A program made the translations under genes and the position numbers. DNA of 64,000 nt from Tritrichomonas musculus (lineage: Eukaryota; Parabasalia; Tritrichomonadida; Tritrichomonadidae): assembly GCA_039105265.1 (NCBI GenBank), contig JAPFFF010000018.1, positions 1,860,001 to 1,924,000 of the forward strand, given 5' to 3'. The notes under the pieces were generated by a model that did not search any database, was not told the origin of the DNA, and saw nothing but the letters and a program-made list of their open reading frames with translations. Shown piece by piece: positions 30,419-40,852 of the stretch; position 1 is the stretch's first letter, and each line of letters starts with the position of its first letter.

Positions 30419-30841
30419 TTAAATTTGGTTACTCGTTTCTTTGGACATATCTTCGCTATATCTTTTAAGATATTCAACAAATAATGGATTTTCAGCGCAT
30501 AATTTGAGAATATTGTCATTACTATTTTGAGGTATAGAAATATTTTCCGGGTTATTACATACACTATTGATAATATCCTTAAATTGTTCATATGAAATAT
30601 TTTCAGAGCCGTTTTGATTTTCATTCATATTGCTTATACGATTTAAATTTTGCTGTTGTAACGGAACAAAATTCATTGGATGCTCAATTTGAGCATAGTT
30701 AAGTCTATTTATTTGATGAATAATATTATTTAATCCTTCCACAGCAGCGGAAACAAGTCTTGGGCATTGATGGCAAAGATTACTGATTTCTGAAATTAAT
30801 GAAAAGGTCTTAATTTTCAAATCATCTGGATTAGGCTGCAT
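30419..30841 (-). CDS. Small Asn/Gln-rich protein, unknown function
   Basis: The protein has 140 residues from the ATG at 30841. An N-terminal helical segment (KTFSLISEISNLCHQCPRL, about residues 11-29) is followed by Asn/Gln-rich sequence and a helical C-terminus (DNILKLCAENPLFVEYLKRY). There is no signal peptide, membrane segment or zinc pattern. The gene is divergent from the one at 30953, with starts 111 bp apart, which hints at a shared promoter. An overlapping frame at 30409-30624 is a shadow. Not recognised. Confidence 0.5.
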   Translation of the reverse strand: MQPNPDDLKIKTFSLISEISNLCHQCPRLVSAAVEGLNNIIHQINRLNYAQIEHPMNFVPLQQQNLNRISNMNENQNGSENISYEQFKDIINSVCNNPENISIPQNSNDNILKLCAENPLFVEYLKRYSEDMSKETSNQI

Positions 30842-30952
30842 TTTGTAAAATTACGAACGATAGAAAAATTTTACTTTTGAATTCTGGTCCGTTAAAGCAA
30901 AATACAACTTTTTATATTCGTTTACAAATTCATTACTTTATCTTAAAATCTT

Positions 30953-31411
30953 ATGCAAAACCAACCAGAATCTCTTCAAGACCAGTTATTATCTACGCTT
31001 AATGATTCAAAAGGAAATTCTAAAAATATTAATTCGCATGATATCCAACGGATTGTTGCAAATACAATTCAAGATATTGAAAAGAATAAACGACTAAAAT
31101 TTTCAACAGATCAAACACTAGAGGAAATAATGAAAAGATGCGAGAAAAATTCTCCTAATCTTCAAAACAATAAAAAGAAAAATAATATTAATAATGACAT
31201 TAATATAGAAAATCCAGATTCTATTCAATCTATCCTATCTAAGCATCAAACTGTATTAAAAGAAATTCAAGACAGACTTCATCATGATGTAGAAATGGCA
31301 GTACAACAGCTGGGACTTATCGTTCAAACGAAAAATGACCCAGTTTCAGATGATGAAAATGACTTTTTTGTTGAAGAAGTACCTCAAGCAACTATTATCC
31401 GCCATAAATGA
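30953..31411 (+). CDS. Small polar helical protein, unknown function
   Basis: The protein has 152 residues from the ATG at 30953. It is rich in Asn, Gln, Lys and Asp. Helical stretches lie at about 25-65 (IQRIVANTIQDIEKNKRLKF) and 90-125 (SILSKHQTVLKEIQDRLHHD), and an acidic segment (DDENDFFVEE) precedes a basic end. No catalytic, membrane or secretion motif is present. It is paired divergently with the gene at 30419-30841. Not recognised. Confidence 0.5.
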   Translation: MQNQPESLQDQLLSTLNDSKGNSKNINSHDIQRIVANTIQDIEKNKRLKFSTDQTLEEIMKRCEKNSPNLQNNKKKNNINNDINIENPDSIQSILSKHQTVLKEIQDRLHHDVEMAVQQLGLIVQTKNDPVSDDENDFFVEEVPQATIIRHK

Positions 31412-31710
31412 TATGAAACTATATTTTGTATATATGAATTTTAAAATTCAAGCAATATTCTGTTAATAAATATTATTGTTATTTATAAGATCTATTCCAT
31501 AATCCAACTCTTGCTTTTTTTATTATTAAATTTGAAATTTTTTTTAGAACTCCAATTTCAATATAAATATTTGATGAAATTTAAATTTTCCTATTTTTTG
31601 AAAAATAAACTTGATATATTAATAAATTTTATTCATAAATTATAATAATCAATAAAGAACTCTTGAGAGAGAAAGAGAACGTTTATTTTCTTTTAGAGAA
31701 CGTTTATTTG

Positions 31711-33018
31711 ATGTTTTTTGCGCTTTTCTTTTGTGGAAAAAGCGCTACATCTGCTGATTTACTTCCTCCATATTATTTAACATCAAATAATATTTCAGGG
31801 TCATGGCAATTTAGCGGTGGATCAATTATTCAAGAAGATTATGTAATATTAGTTCCACCCATTCAATATTATAAAGGATGTGCGTGGAGTATTATTCCAC
31901 CGCCATCAAAAGACTGGTTAATATACTTTCATCTTAACATCACTGTTGAAACCGGAGGAGGAGGTTTTGGAATTTGGTTAATTGAGAGTCATGGAGCTGA
32001 TGGACCATTCTATGGAGGCCCCACCAACTTTACCGGAGTCGCTCTAATAGGAGCACTTAGTGATCCCAGCCTTTTAAAGCTCAAACTTATTGAATCGCGT
32101 GGAAATGAAACTTTTTCAATGTTTGACTCAAAAAGTGACGATTTTGATTATGTTTACAATATCTCAAATGAGTCTATTATTTTATGCATGAATGTTTTCA
32201 CTTCAAATGACAGTAAAAATGGCACTTTCATCAACATTTCTTTTCTTGATGATCAATTCACCTCAACCGAAGCGGTTTCAAGGCGAATTAACGTCTCTCT
32301 GGCTAGAGCATGGCTCGGCATCACTGCCTCTAATGACGACAAAACTAGTAAGATCATCCTATCGGCCGCCAGGTTCTCAATTTTCGACCCGTTTGTCGCA
32401 ATGCAGCACGGAAGGCAAAAACACGTTTCGATACGTATCACATCACCTCACATGTCACCTGACACGATGCCAAGCACCCTCAGAAATCCATCCTTCATGT
32501 TCACAAAAAGTGAAATTTTATCGTATAAAGGTGAAAAAGGTCAAATTTCTGACGGTTTTAATTCAAAGAAATCCGATGATGTTTTGAGAGTAATCGATGA
32601 GTGTAATGCTGCCTTCAACGACGTAGCGCAGTATAAGAATCTTAACGGTTTTTTGAGGCAGACTATCGTTCCGTACGCTCAGAGCTGGCAGAAGAGGACG
32701 TTTAAAATTATTTCGGCTTCGAAAAATGCTTCCGAGTTCTTTACGGACTGCTTCAATAAGACAAAGTCGCTCCTCTTTGTGTTCAACCAGTCAATTGTGT
32801 CAACCATTCAAAAAGCTGACTCAAAAATTGGAAAATTGAATGACTTGCTGTTCGAGAACATAGTCGAGTACGCTGCGGCTAACCAGAAGCTGAATTCTGA
32901 GGTCGTCGAGCAGACTTCGATTTGGTGGATCTCGGTGATGAAATATGTCGCTGTTGTAGAGGTTTTGGCGGTTGCTGCTTTCTTCTGTTTTCAGTCTAGA
33001 CTGAATAAGAAAATATAA
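31711..33018 (+). CDS. Type I membrane L-type lectin-like protein (ERGIC-53/VIP36-like)
   Basis: The start is taken at the ATG at 31711; the frame extends 16 codons upstream but only to a TTG, and that stretch is a small duplication. The product is 435 residues: signal peptide (MFFALFFCGKSATSADLL), a luminal beta-sandwich with GSWQFSGGSIIQEDYVIL, then GGGGFGIWLIES, the cargo-receptor hallmark region of legume-type lectins, and GPFYGGPTNFTGVALIG. A helical stalk follows (about 270-400), with one membrane span (SVMKYVAVVEVLAVAAFFCF) and a short basic tail ending RLNKKI. The tail is not a standard di-lysine signal (Lys at -3 and -2 only). Family members ferry glycoproteins between ER and Golgi. 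The part from about 32250 on has more G+C and more C-ending codons than the first third. Confidence 0.75.
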   Translation: MFFALFFCGKSATSADLLPPYYLTSNNISGSWQFSGGSIIQEDYVILVPPIQYYKGCAWSIIPPPSKDWLIYFHLNITVETGGGGFGIWLIESHGADGPFYGGPTNFTGVALIGALSDPSLLKLKLIESRGNETFSMFDSKSDDFDYVYNISNESIILCMNVFTSNDSKNGTFINISFLDDQFTSTEAVSRRINVSLARAWLGITASNDDKTSKIILSAARFSIFDPFVAMQHGRQKHVSIRITSPHMSPDTMPSTLRNPSFMFTKSEILSYKGEKGQISDGFNSKKSDDVLRVIDECNAAFNDVAQYKNLNGFLRQTIVPYAQSWQKRTFKIISASKNASEFFTDCFNKTKSLLFVFNQSIVSTIQKADSKIGKLNDLLFENIVEYAAANQKLNSEVVEQTSIWWISVMKYVAVVEVLAVAAFFCFQSRLNKKI

Positions 33019-33373
33019 TGAAATGTTAGTAATTTTTTTTCCTTTCATATTTTTTTTATAAATTATATATTTGTTTTGATTTTAATTTTATATTTTGTTT
33101 GTTTTATTTTTAATTATTTGTGGCTATAAAAATAGAATTTATTAATTTTTTATCGCTCAACTTTTTGAATGAATTTTCACAATTCCAAATAAACTTTTTG
33201 AATAAATATTTTTTTTATTCCTTTTATTTCTTGTAATCTAGTCTAGTTTAGAGATATTTTTTGTTTAAACAATCAATTTAATATTCTTTTAATACATAAA
33301 AAAAGAAAGAAAAAATATTTTATTAAGGATTTTTGTTTATTGGAAATAAATTAAGAGAAGAACAAAAAAGATT
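33019..33373. other. intergenic between convergent genes
   Basis: AT-rich 3' flanks with several T tracts. Nothing else recognised. Confidence 0.5.
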
Positions 33374-36300
33374 TTATAAGTTTGATAAGTATTCAAATAT
33401 TTCAGCTTTATCTTCATCTTTTTCAACTATATCAATTGCGCTTTGGTCATCGTCATTCTTCTCTTCAGGATCATATACGTCCAATGAAATCAAATACTTT
33501 ACCAAATCGATGCCACCATGTTCACAAGCGAGATGTAGAGCATTATTACCTTCAGAATCTTTAGCCTTGAGATCAATACCATCCAATCCGGCAATATATT
33601 TAACAACATCTACTTCATCATGTCGGCATGCCATTAAAAGTATTGTTCTTTGATAATCGCCCCCTTGTTGGTTGATATCGAACTTTTTGAGAGAAATCAA
33701 ATATTGAATTACCTCCAAGTCAGGCGAATAAGAATCGCAAGCAGCATGAAGAATTGTCATTTTATCTCTATTTACTGCAGTGATATCGATTTTCTTAAGT
33801 TCAACGAGATATTTGACTTTTTCTAAGTTTCCACTTTCAATTGCGAAATGAAGATAAGTGTTTCCATTTCTGCTTGTTTTCTTCAGGTCGAACTTGCAAT
33901 GATCGACCAAATATTTGACGGTTTCCAAGTCACAGTGCTCACAAGCTCTGTGCAGAACTGTCTCTTTCTCTTTGTTAGTGACTGTTGGATCGATTCCTTT
34001 GACGGACAAAAGATACTTGACCAATTCTAACTTGCTATTGTAACCGACTGAGTAATAAAGTGGCGTGTTTCCTTCTCTATCTTTTTCGTTGATATCGATC
34101 TTCTTGAGTCCAATGATGTACTTTGCGAATTCAATCTTGCCGTCATCGCAAACTTGATGAAGAACAGTCTTTCCATCATTGTCTTTGACTTTGACGTTGA
34201 TTTCTTTCAATGACAACACGTATTTGACAAGATCGAGATTGTCTGAATCGCATGCGTAGAATAACATTGTCTTTCCATCTTCATCTTTGGCATCGTTTTG
34301 TATTTGTTTGCTTTCAATAAGAAGTTTGACAAATTCAAGTTGTCCTGTGCCACAAGCAACATGTAACAACGTCTTATCTGAGCTGTCGACGGCTGTCAAA
34401 TCGATTCCTTTCAATGAGATGATGTATCTGACAAGTTCGAGATTTTCTGATTCAAAAGCATAATTCAGAATTGTTTTGTCTTCACCATCAACAGCTTTGT
34501 AATCAATTTTCTTTAAGCCAACAAGATACTTAACAACATTAACTTTTTTGGACTTGCATGCTAGATGAATGTAGTTCTGTTGATTATCGTTGATGTCTTT
34601 CAAGTCATATATTTTCATTGATACAAGATGCTTGACGATTTCAAGATCGCCATTCTCACAAGCAACATGTAATGCATTTTCTCCTGAGCCATTTTTAGCT
34701 TTGAGATCAAGATCTTTTAATGTTGTTAAATATTTAACAATATCTAAGTTTGATCCTGAGCATGCCATGTGTAAAATTGTTGATTTGTTATTACTCCAAC
34801 CTTTTGCTTTTGCATTCAAGTCGATTTTATTGAGACTTACGAGATATTGAATCATCTCAAGTTTAGGACAATAGTCATCAAAACAAGCATGTAAAAGTGT
34901 TTCGCCATTACCTGTTGTTGAAGTAAGATCAATATTATCGAGTTCTACCAAATATTTAACTATTTCAAATTTGCCTGATGCAATAGCATAATACAAAATC
35001 GACTTTCCATCTTCATCTTTATCATATAAGTTGAATTCATCAAGTTCAACTAAGTATCTAACAATTTCATAATTGCCATCATCACAGGCTCTTTGTAGAA
35101 TTGTTTCTCCTCTCTTGTTCTTGTTTGTAACAGGGATTTTATCTTTCGATATGAGATATTGAACGAGATCAATGTTTTCTGATTTGACAGCATAGTATAA
35201 GATATTGTTTCCGTCATCATCAATCTCATCAAGTTCGAATTGATGCAAATTAATGAGCGTTGAAACATGATCAAGATTTCCATTTTCACATAGCTCAAAA
35301 AGAATTGTCTTTTGTTCCTTGTCCTTTGCATCAAGATCAACTTTATTTAATGAAATAAGATATTTCATCATTTCAAAGCAATTATTGTTGCATGCATAAT
35401 GCAAAATTGTTTTTCCTTCTTTATCTTTGGCTGATAAATCTAGTTTATCAAGTGAAATCAAATATCTTACGAGTTGTAAACTTCCTCTTTGACAAGCAAC
35501 ATGTAAAATTGATCTGCCTTCTTTATCTGTCTTTGTAACATCAATTTTATTGAGAGAAATGAGATATTTGATTAATGGCATTTCACCACATGAAGTTGCT
35601 TTATGAAGTAATGTTTCTCCTTCATTGTTGACAACTGTGAGATCGACTCCTTTGAGTTCAACGAAATATTTAATAATGGCCAAATTATTTGAGTTCTCGC
35701 AAAGTAATAATAATGGAGTGTTTCCATTTTTATCTTTATCATTTATATCGATCTTATTAAGAGAAACTATGTGACTAATAATCTTGGAATCAGCTTTATA
35801 ACTCTTGCAAGCAATATGCAAAATATTTCTTCCATCTTCATCAGTGTCTTTTACATTCAATTCTTCATTCTTTGTGAGTTTCTTAATGAATGATAAATTA
35901 TTACATCCACATGCATAATGAAGTATTGTCTTTTGTTCATTATCTTTGGCTTTCAATTGTATTTTCTTTAATGACATTAAAAATGTCGTGATTGCTTCGG
36001 GCTCGCTTAAATCAGCAGCAACATGTAAGTATGTTTGATTTTCATCATTTTTGAGTTTTAAGTTTATGTCCTTTAATGTTGTTAAGTATTTAACAAGAGG
36101 AAGCTTCTTGGATTTAATTGCAAAGTGCATTGGTGTTTCCAACGTTTTATTAGGTGCATTTATATCAAACTTACCAAGAGATATTAAATACTTGACAAGA
36201 TCAAGGTTTCCAGAATAGCATGCTTTGTGTAAGATTGTTTCATTATCATCGTTCTTTTGTTCAATATTGATTTTATTCAACGATACAAGATATTTGACAA

Positions 36301-39300
36301 TTTCGAAATTGCCATTATAGCAAGCAATATGTAAAAGATTGTCACCATCATCATTCACTGAATTCAAGTCTATTTTATCGAAAGAAACAAGATATTTGAT
36401 CAAATCGAGATTCTTGTTTTCACATGCTAAATGCAATGGAGTTTCTTTTGAAGAATTTAATTGTTTCAAAGGAATCTTCTTTTTAAGAGACATTAAATAT
36501 GTTAAAAGTGTCAAATTACCATTTTTGCTTAGTAAGTGAATAGCATTATCTCCAGATGAATCTTGTGCTTTGATATCAACGTCTGGAAGAGACGCTAAAT
36601 ACTTGACCATTTGAGATTTTTCATCTGAAACAGCATTGAGGAATGGTGTGTTTCCTGATTTGTCTTTTGCATTGATATCCAATTGATTCAATGAAATAAG
36701 ATATTGAAGAATTGAAACATCTGATGAATCATCTGTTGCTACGTGTAAAAGAGTTTGTTCTGAGTCATCTTTTGCAAGAATGTTGATTTGATCAAGTGAA
36801 ATGAGGAACTTCACAAGTTCAAGATTTTCAGATTCAACAGCATAATGCAGCAATGTTTTTCCGTTTTTATCACGAGCACCGAAATGAGCTTCACCAAGAG
36901 AATGGATATATTTAACCATTTCAAGATTTCCTGATTCACAGATGTAATGAAGAATTGTCTTTCCGTCATTATCTTTATTATTGATATTGAAAATCTTCAA
37001 TGAAATCAAGTATTTGATAAGTTCGAGATTTTCAGATTCACAAGCGTAATGAAGAATAGACTTTTCAGTGTTATCTTTAGCAATTGGATCAATTTTATCT
37101 AATTTAATTAGATATTTAACGAGGTCTAAATTGCCCGAATTACATGCATAATGCAATAATGTTTTAGAAGAACTGTCTCTTGCATTGTAATCAAATTCAT
37201 GCTTTGAAATAAGGAATTTTGCAATTTCAAGATTTCCATCATCGCATGCATAATGTAAAACTGTTTTATTATCATCGCCAATGAGTGTAATATCAGTACC
37301 ATCTTGTTGCAATAATAATTTAACGAGTTCAAGATCTTCAGAATTGCATGCACAATGAATTGGTGCTTCATCATTGTTATCTTGAATATTGACATCGATT
37401 CCAGGCAATGAAAGAAGATATTCTACTATTTCATAATAGCCTTTCTCGCATGCATAATGAAGAGCTGTTTGGTGATCAGAATCAATTGCATTTACACCAA
37501 TCTTATTCAATGAAACTATATATTTAACAATGCCAAGATCACCCGATTCAACAGCTGCATGCAAAAGTGTTTTTTCATCGCCATTTGAAGTGATCTTGAT
37601 GACGTTCAATGAAATCAAGTATTTAACGAGATCAAGGTTTTCTGATCTGCAAGCATAATGAATAATTGTTTCGCCTTTTGAATCAAGAGTATTTAAATTG
37701 ACTTGATTCATTGCAATTATATGCTTGACTATTTCAAGATCACCTTTTTCACATATGTCATGTAAGAACGTTGTTTCATGCCATCCAGACTTGGAGTTGA
37801 AATCAATTTGTTTAAACGAAAGCAAATATTTGACGAGATCAAGATTTCCTGATGATGTAGCGAAATGTAAAACAGTGCCGCCATTATTATCTTTATCTTG
37901 AATGTTGATTTGCTTTAGTTTAATTATATAATCAACAAGTTCAAACTTGCCTGATTGACAAGCCAAATGGAGAATGTTTTCACCATCGTCATTTGTAGCT
38001 TTTAGATCAAATTTGCCCTTCGATTGAAGATATTTGAAAAGATCAAGATTGCCTTCATCACAGGCATAAAACAAAACACTTGAATTGTATGAATCAAGAG
38101 CTGTAACATCAACATGAAGATATTTAACAAGATATCGAACAATTTCGATATTGTTTTTTTCACATGCAATATGAAGACATGTCTTTTCTTGGTAGCCAGC
38201 ACGTGCATTGATATCGATCTTTTTCTGCTTGTTCAAGAATTTGACGAGTTCAATGTTTCCTGAAATAACAGCTGAATGTAACAATGTTTCATTTGAACTG
38301 TTCGTTGATTCAAGATCAATGATCTTGAAATCAGCGATATATTTGACAAGAGCTGAATTTCCTGATTCACAAGCCAAGTGAAGAATTGTATCTTGTGATT
38401 TGTCAACGGCACCGATATCAATTTTATTCAAAGAAATAAGATATTGAGCAAGATCGAGATTTCCTTCTTTGCATGCTGTGTGTAGCAATGTTTGATTGTC
38501 ACTGTTCTTCGAAGTAATATCAATTTGATCAAGAGAAACAATGTATTTGACGAACTCGAGTTTATCGATTCGACAAGCATAGAACAAAATTGTTTCTTTA
38601 TTTTTATCAATTGATTTGACATCAACTTGATTGAGTGAAATTAGATATTTCAAAAGATCAATGTTCTTTGAATCAGTGGCATAATGTAGCATCGTTTTAT
38701 CACGGTTATTCTTGGCCTTTATGTCAAGTTGGTTCAATGAAAGAAGATATTGAACTAAATCAAGGTTTCCTGATAAACAAGATTTATGAAGAAGTGTTTC
38801 GCCTGATTTGTTTTTAGCATTGATATCAATTTGGTGAGTTGATATGAGAAAATCAACAAGTTCTTTGTTTCCTGCTTCTCCAGAAATGTGTAAAAGAGTG
38901 TTTTTATCAACATCTTTGGCTGAAAGATTGATCTTGCCGAGTGATATGAAAAACTTTGCAACTTTTGGAGTTTTAAACTTGCAGGAATAATGTAAAACGT
39001 TACATTCATCTGAATCTTTTGCTGTTACGTCAATTTCTTTAAGTGAGACGAGATATTCAACAAGAGGAAGTGAATCTTTTTCACATGCAAAGTGTAAGCA
39101 TGTCTTTTTGTCTTTGTTTTTGCTTTTGATTTTGAGCTGATTCAAGCTAATGAGGTATTTGACAAGCTGAAGGTTGCCTGATTGACAGCCATAATGAAGA
39201 ATTGATGTTTTATACTTGTCTTTGGCTTTGACGTCAAGTTTGTTAAGAGAAATCAGGTATTGAACAAGATCCAAGTTTCCTGATTTGCAAGCATAATGTA

Positions 39301-40852
39301 AAACTGTTCTGTCTTCTGAATCTTTGGCAGTGAGTTCTATTTTATCAAGAGAAATCAAGTATTTCACCATGTCAAGATTCCCTAGTTCAGAAGCATAATG
39401 TAAAAGTGTTTCTTTCTTTTCATCTTTATATTGAACTTCAAGTTTGTCAAGAGAAATCAAGTACTTAAGAAGTTCGAGGTTTTCGGACTGAACAGCGTTG
39501 TATAAAATAGATTGTCCTGCATTGTTTTTAACTGTTATGTCAATGTTATCTTTTTCAAGGAAAGTTTTAACAAGCCCGAGATCTCCTGTTTGACAAACTT
39601 GATGTAGATATGTGTCACCTTTTTTGTTTTTAAGGTTAATGTGAGTAATTTTTGGAATAAAACGATTAATCAAATCAACATAAGCAGATCTTTCTTTTTT
39701 GAGCTTCTCGTCAGCTTCTTTTTCATCAACACAAAATACATTTTTCGATCCTGATAATGAGCCAAGAATTGAGGAACTTGATAGTTTTATTCCAGATGTA
39801 GATATGTTTACTGATTTTGCTACTTCAACGATTTTTTCTAATTTTTCGCCTTCTGTATTTGCATTCATATCTGAACTTGCATGATTTGCTAGCGGACAAT
39901 TTTCTGGATCTTCAAGCATATCGATGTATTCTACGATTTCTTCTTGATCATTTTCTGGAACATTACTGTAATCCAAATTATCTTTAAGTTTGTTGTAGAC
40001 TTCTTCAAATGTTGGACGATTTATTGGATTGTATGACAAGCAATCTTCAATAAGAATTCGAAGCCCTTGGTGGATATCGTCAGGGAATGTTGGCGGTATT
40101 CCTTTAGTAACATTGTTCAGGAGTATTTGTAAGGTAAGTTCTTGATTTGCTTTTACGTAAGGAGTTAAGCCAGTAACAATTTCATAAGCCATCATTCCGA
40201 AAGCATAAACATCAACACTTGGATCATATTTCTTTTCATCTTGTAATAATTCAGGTGCCATGTATTTAGGTGTTCCAACTCCTGCTGTTTTTGTTATATC
40301 AAGTCCTTTTTTAGGATCGTTGAGTTGACGAGATAAGCCGAAATCTGAGACACGAGGATAAAAATCTTCATCCATGAGAACATTGCCTGGCTTTAAATCT
40401 CTATGCATGATGCCATGTTGATGGAGATAATTCATTGCATGAGAGATACCAAGTAAACAAATATATTTCTTATGGAGAGTCCAATCATGGTTTGATAAAC
40501 CTTTGCTTTCCGATTCAAGAATTTTCTCAAGTGAGCCATTTTTTAAGTATTCCATGATAATTGTTGGTTGATAAAGTTCTGGATCATTGAACGAATTGAA
40601 ACTCATTCCATAAAATCCAACAATAGCTGGATGTTTCATCATCTTCATAAGCATTGATTCACGCATAAATAACTTTTGGTTTTTGCCTTGTCGCATCTCT
40701 TTGGAAGGTGATGAAATTTTGGCGGCATAAATTTTTTTATCTGATAAATTTCTTACTTTGTAAACTTCGCCATAAGCTCCTTTGCCAATGGTTTCGCCTG
40801 TTATTTGATAATCTTCAAGTTCAAAAAAGGCGTCGTCAAAGCTGATTTGCAT
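33374..40852 (-). CDS. Giant TKL-type protein kinase fused to about 60 ankyrin repeats
   Basis: The first ATG is at 40852 (the frame continues 20 codons upstream to a TTG), giving 2492 residues without introns. The kinase domain is N-terminal and complete: glycine loop GKGAYGEVYKV (about 23-33), Lys45 (YAAK), Glu65, HRDLKPGN (150-157), DFG (170-172) and APE (199-201). It looks tyrosine-kinase-like by texture but has HRDLK, so Ser/Thr specificity is expected. A linker (about 295-410) is Ser/Glu-rich. From about residue 410 to the end run ankyrin repeats near 33-34 residues each, with TLLHYAC-type and NLDLVKYLISL-type signatures. There is no signal peptide or membrane span. Ankyrin arrays bind proteins, so the kinase is probably a docking-controlled signalling enzyme in the cytoplasm. 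Confidence 0.9.
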   Translation of the reverse strand: MQISFDDAFFELEDYQITGETIGKGAYGEVYKVRNLSDKKIYAAKISSPSKEMRQGKNQKLFMRESMLMKMMKHPAIVGFYGMSFNSFNDPELYQPTIIMEYLKNGSLEKILESESKGLSNHDWTLHKKYICLLGISHAMNYLHQHGIMHRDLKPGNVLMDEDFYPRVSDFGLSRQLNDPKKGLDITKTAGVGTPKYMAPELLQDEKKYDPSVDVYAFGMMAYEIVTGLTPYVKANQELTLQILLNNVTKGIPPTFPDDIHQGLRILIEDCLSYNPINRPTFEEVYNKLKDNLDYSNVPENDQEEIVEYIDMLEDPENCPLANHASSDMNANTEGEKLEKIVEVAKSVNISTSGIKLSSSSILGSLSGSKNVFCVDEKEADEKLKKERSAYVDLINRFIPKITHINLKNKKGDTYLHQVCQTGDLGLVKTFLEKDNIDITVKNNAGQSILYNAVQSENLELLKYLISLDKLEVQYKDEKKETLLHYASELGNLDMVKYLISLDKIELTAKDSEDRTVLHYACKSGNLDLVQYLISLNKLDVKAKDKYKTSILHYGCQSGNLQLVKYLISLNQLKIKSKNKDKKTCLHFACEKDSLPLVEYLVSLKEIDVTAKDSDECNVLHYSCKFKTPKVAKFFISLGKINLSAKDVDKNTLLHISGEAGNKELVDFLISTHQIDINAKNKSGETLLHKSCLSGNLDLVQYLLSLNQLDIKAKNNRDKTMLHYATDSKNIDLLKYLISLNQVDVKSIDKNKETILFYACRIDKLEFVKYIVSLDQIDITSKNSDNQTLLHTACKEGNLDLAQYLISLNKIDIGAVDKSQDTILHLACESGNSALVKYIADFKIIDLESTNSSNETLLHSAVISGNIELVKFLNKQKKIDINARAGYQEKTCLHIACEKNNIEIVRYLVKYLHVDVTALDSYNSSVLFYACDEGNLDLFKYLQSKGKFDLKATNDDGENILHLACQSGKFELVDYIIKLKQINIQDKDNNGGTVLHFATSSGNLDLVKYLLSFKQIDFNSKSGWHETTFLHDICEKGDLEIVKHIIAMNQVNLNTLDSKGETIIHYACRSENLDLVKYLISLNVIKITSNGDEKTLLHAAVESGDLGIVKYIVSLNKIGVNAIDSDHQTALHYACEKGYYEIVEYLLSLPGIDVNIQDNNDEAPIHCACNSEDLELVKLLLQQDGTDITLIGDDNKTVLHYACDDGNLEIAKFLISKHEFDYNARDSSSKTLLHYACNSGNLDLVKYLIKLDKIDPIAKDNTEKSILHYACESENLELIKYLISLKIFNINNKDNDGKTILHYICESGNLEMVKYIHSLGEAHFGARDKNGKTLLHYAVESENLELVKFLISLDQINILAKDDSEQTLLHVATDDSSDVSILQYLISLNQLDINAKDKSGNTPFLNAVSDEKSQMVKYLASLPDVDIKAQDSSGDNAIHLLSKNGNLTLLTYLMSLKKKIPLKQLNSSKETPLHLACENKNLDLIKYLVSFDKIDLNSVNDDGDNLLHIACYNGNFEIVKYLVSLNKINIEQKNDDNETILHKACYSGNLDLVKYLISLGKFDINAPNKTLETPMHFAIKSKKLPLVKYLTTLKDINLKLKNDENQTYLHVAADLSEPEAITTFLMSLKKIQLKAKDNEQKTILHYACGCNNLSFIKKLTKNEELNVKDTDEDGRNILHIACKSYKADSKIISHIVSLNKIDINDKDKNGNTPLLLLCENSNNLAIIKYFVELKGVDLTVVNNEGETLLHKATSCGEMPLIKYLISLNKIDVTKTDKEGRSILHVACQRGSLQLVRYLISLDKLDLSAKDKEGKTILHYACNNNCFEMMKYLISLNKVDLDAKDKEQKTILFELCENGNLDHVSTLINLHQFELDEIDDDGNNILYYAVKSENIDLVQYLISKDKIPVTNKNKRGETILQRACDDGNYEIVRYLVELDEFNLYDKDEDGKSILYYAIASGKFEIVKYLVELDNIDLTSTTGNGETLLHACFDDYCPKLEMIQYLVSLNKIDLNAKAKGWSNNKSTILHMACSGSNLDIVKYLTTLKDLDLKAKNGSGENALHVACENGDLEIVKHLVSMKIYDLKDINDNQQNYIHLACKSKKVNVVKYLVGLKKIDYKAVDGEDKTILNYAFESENLELVRYIISLKGIDLTAVDSSDKTLLHVACGTGQLEFVKLLIESKQIQNDAKDEDGKTMLFYACDSDNLDLVKYVLSLKEINVKVKDNDGKTVLHQVCDDGKIEFAKYIIGLKKIDINEKDREGNTPLYYSVGYNSKLELVKYLLSVKGIDPTVTNKEKETVLHRACEHCDLETVKYLVDHCKFDLKKTSRNGNTYLHFAIESGNLEKVKYLVELKKIDITAVNRDKMTILHAACDSYSPDLEVIQYLISLKKFDINQQGGDYQRTILLMACRHDEVDVVKYIAGLDGIDLKAKDSEGNNALHLACEHGGIDLVKYLISLDVYDPEEKNDDDQSAIDIVEKDEDKAEIFEYLSNL
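33400..39620 (-). repeat. Coding array of about 60 ankyrin repeats
   Basis: The repeat unit is about 99-105 bases at the DNA level. Repeats are diverged from one another at most positions but share the ISLxKIDxxAKDxxxxT core, so the array is old and under selection as protein rather than a recent minisatellite. Confidence 0.9.
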
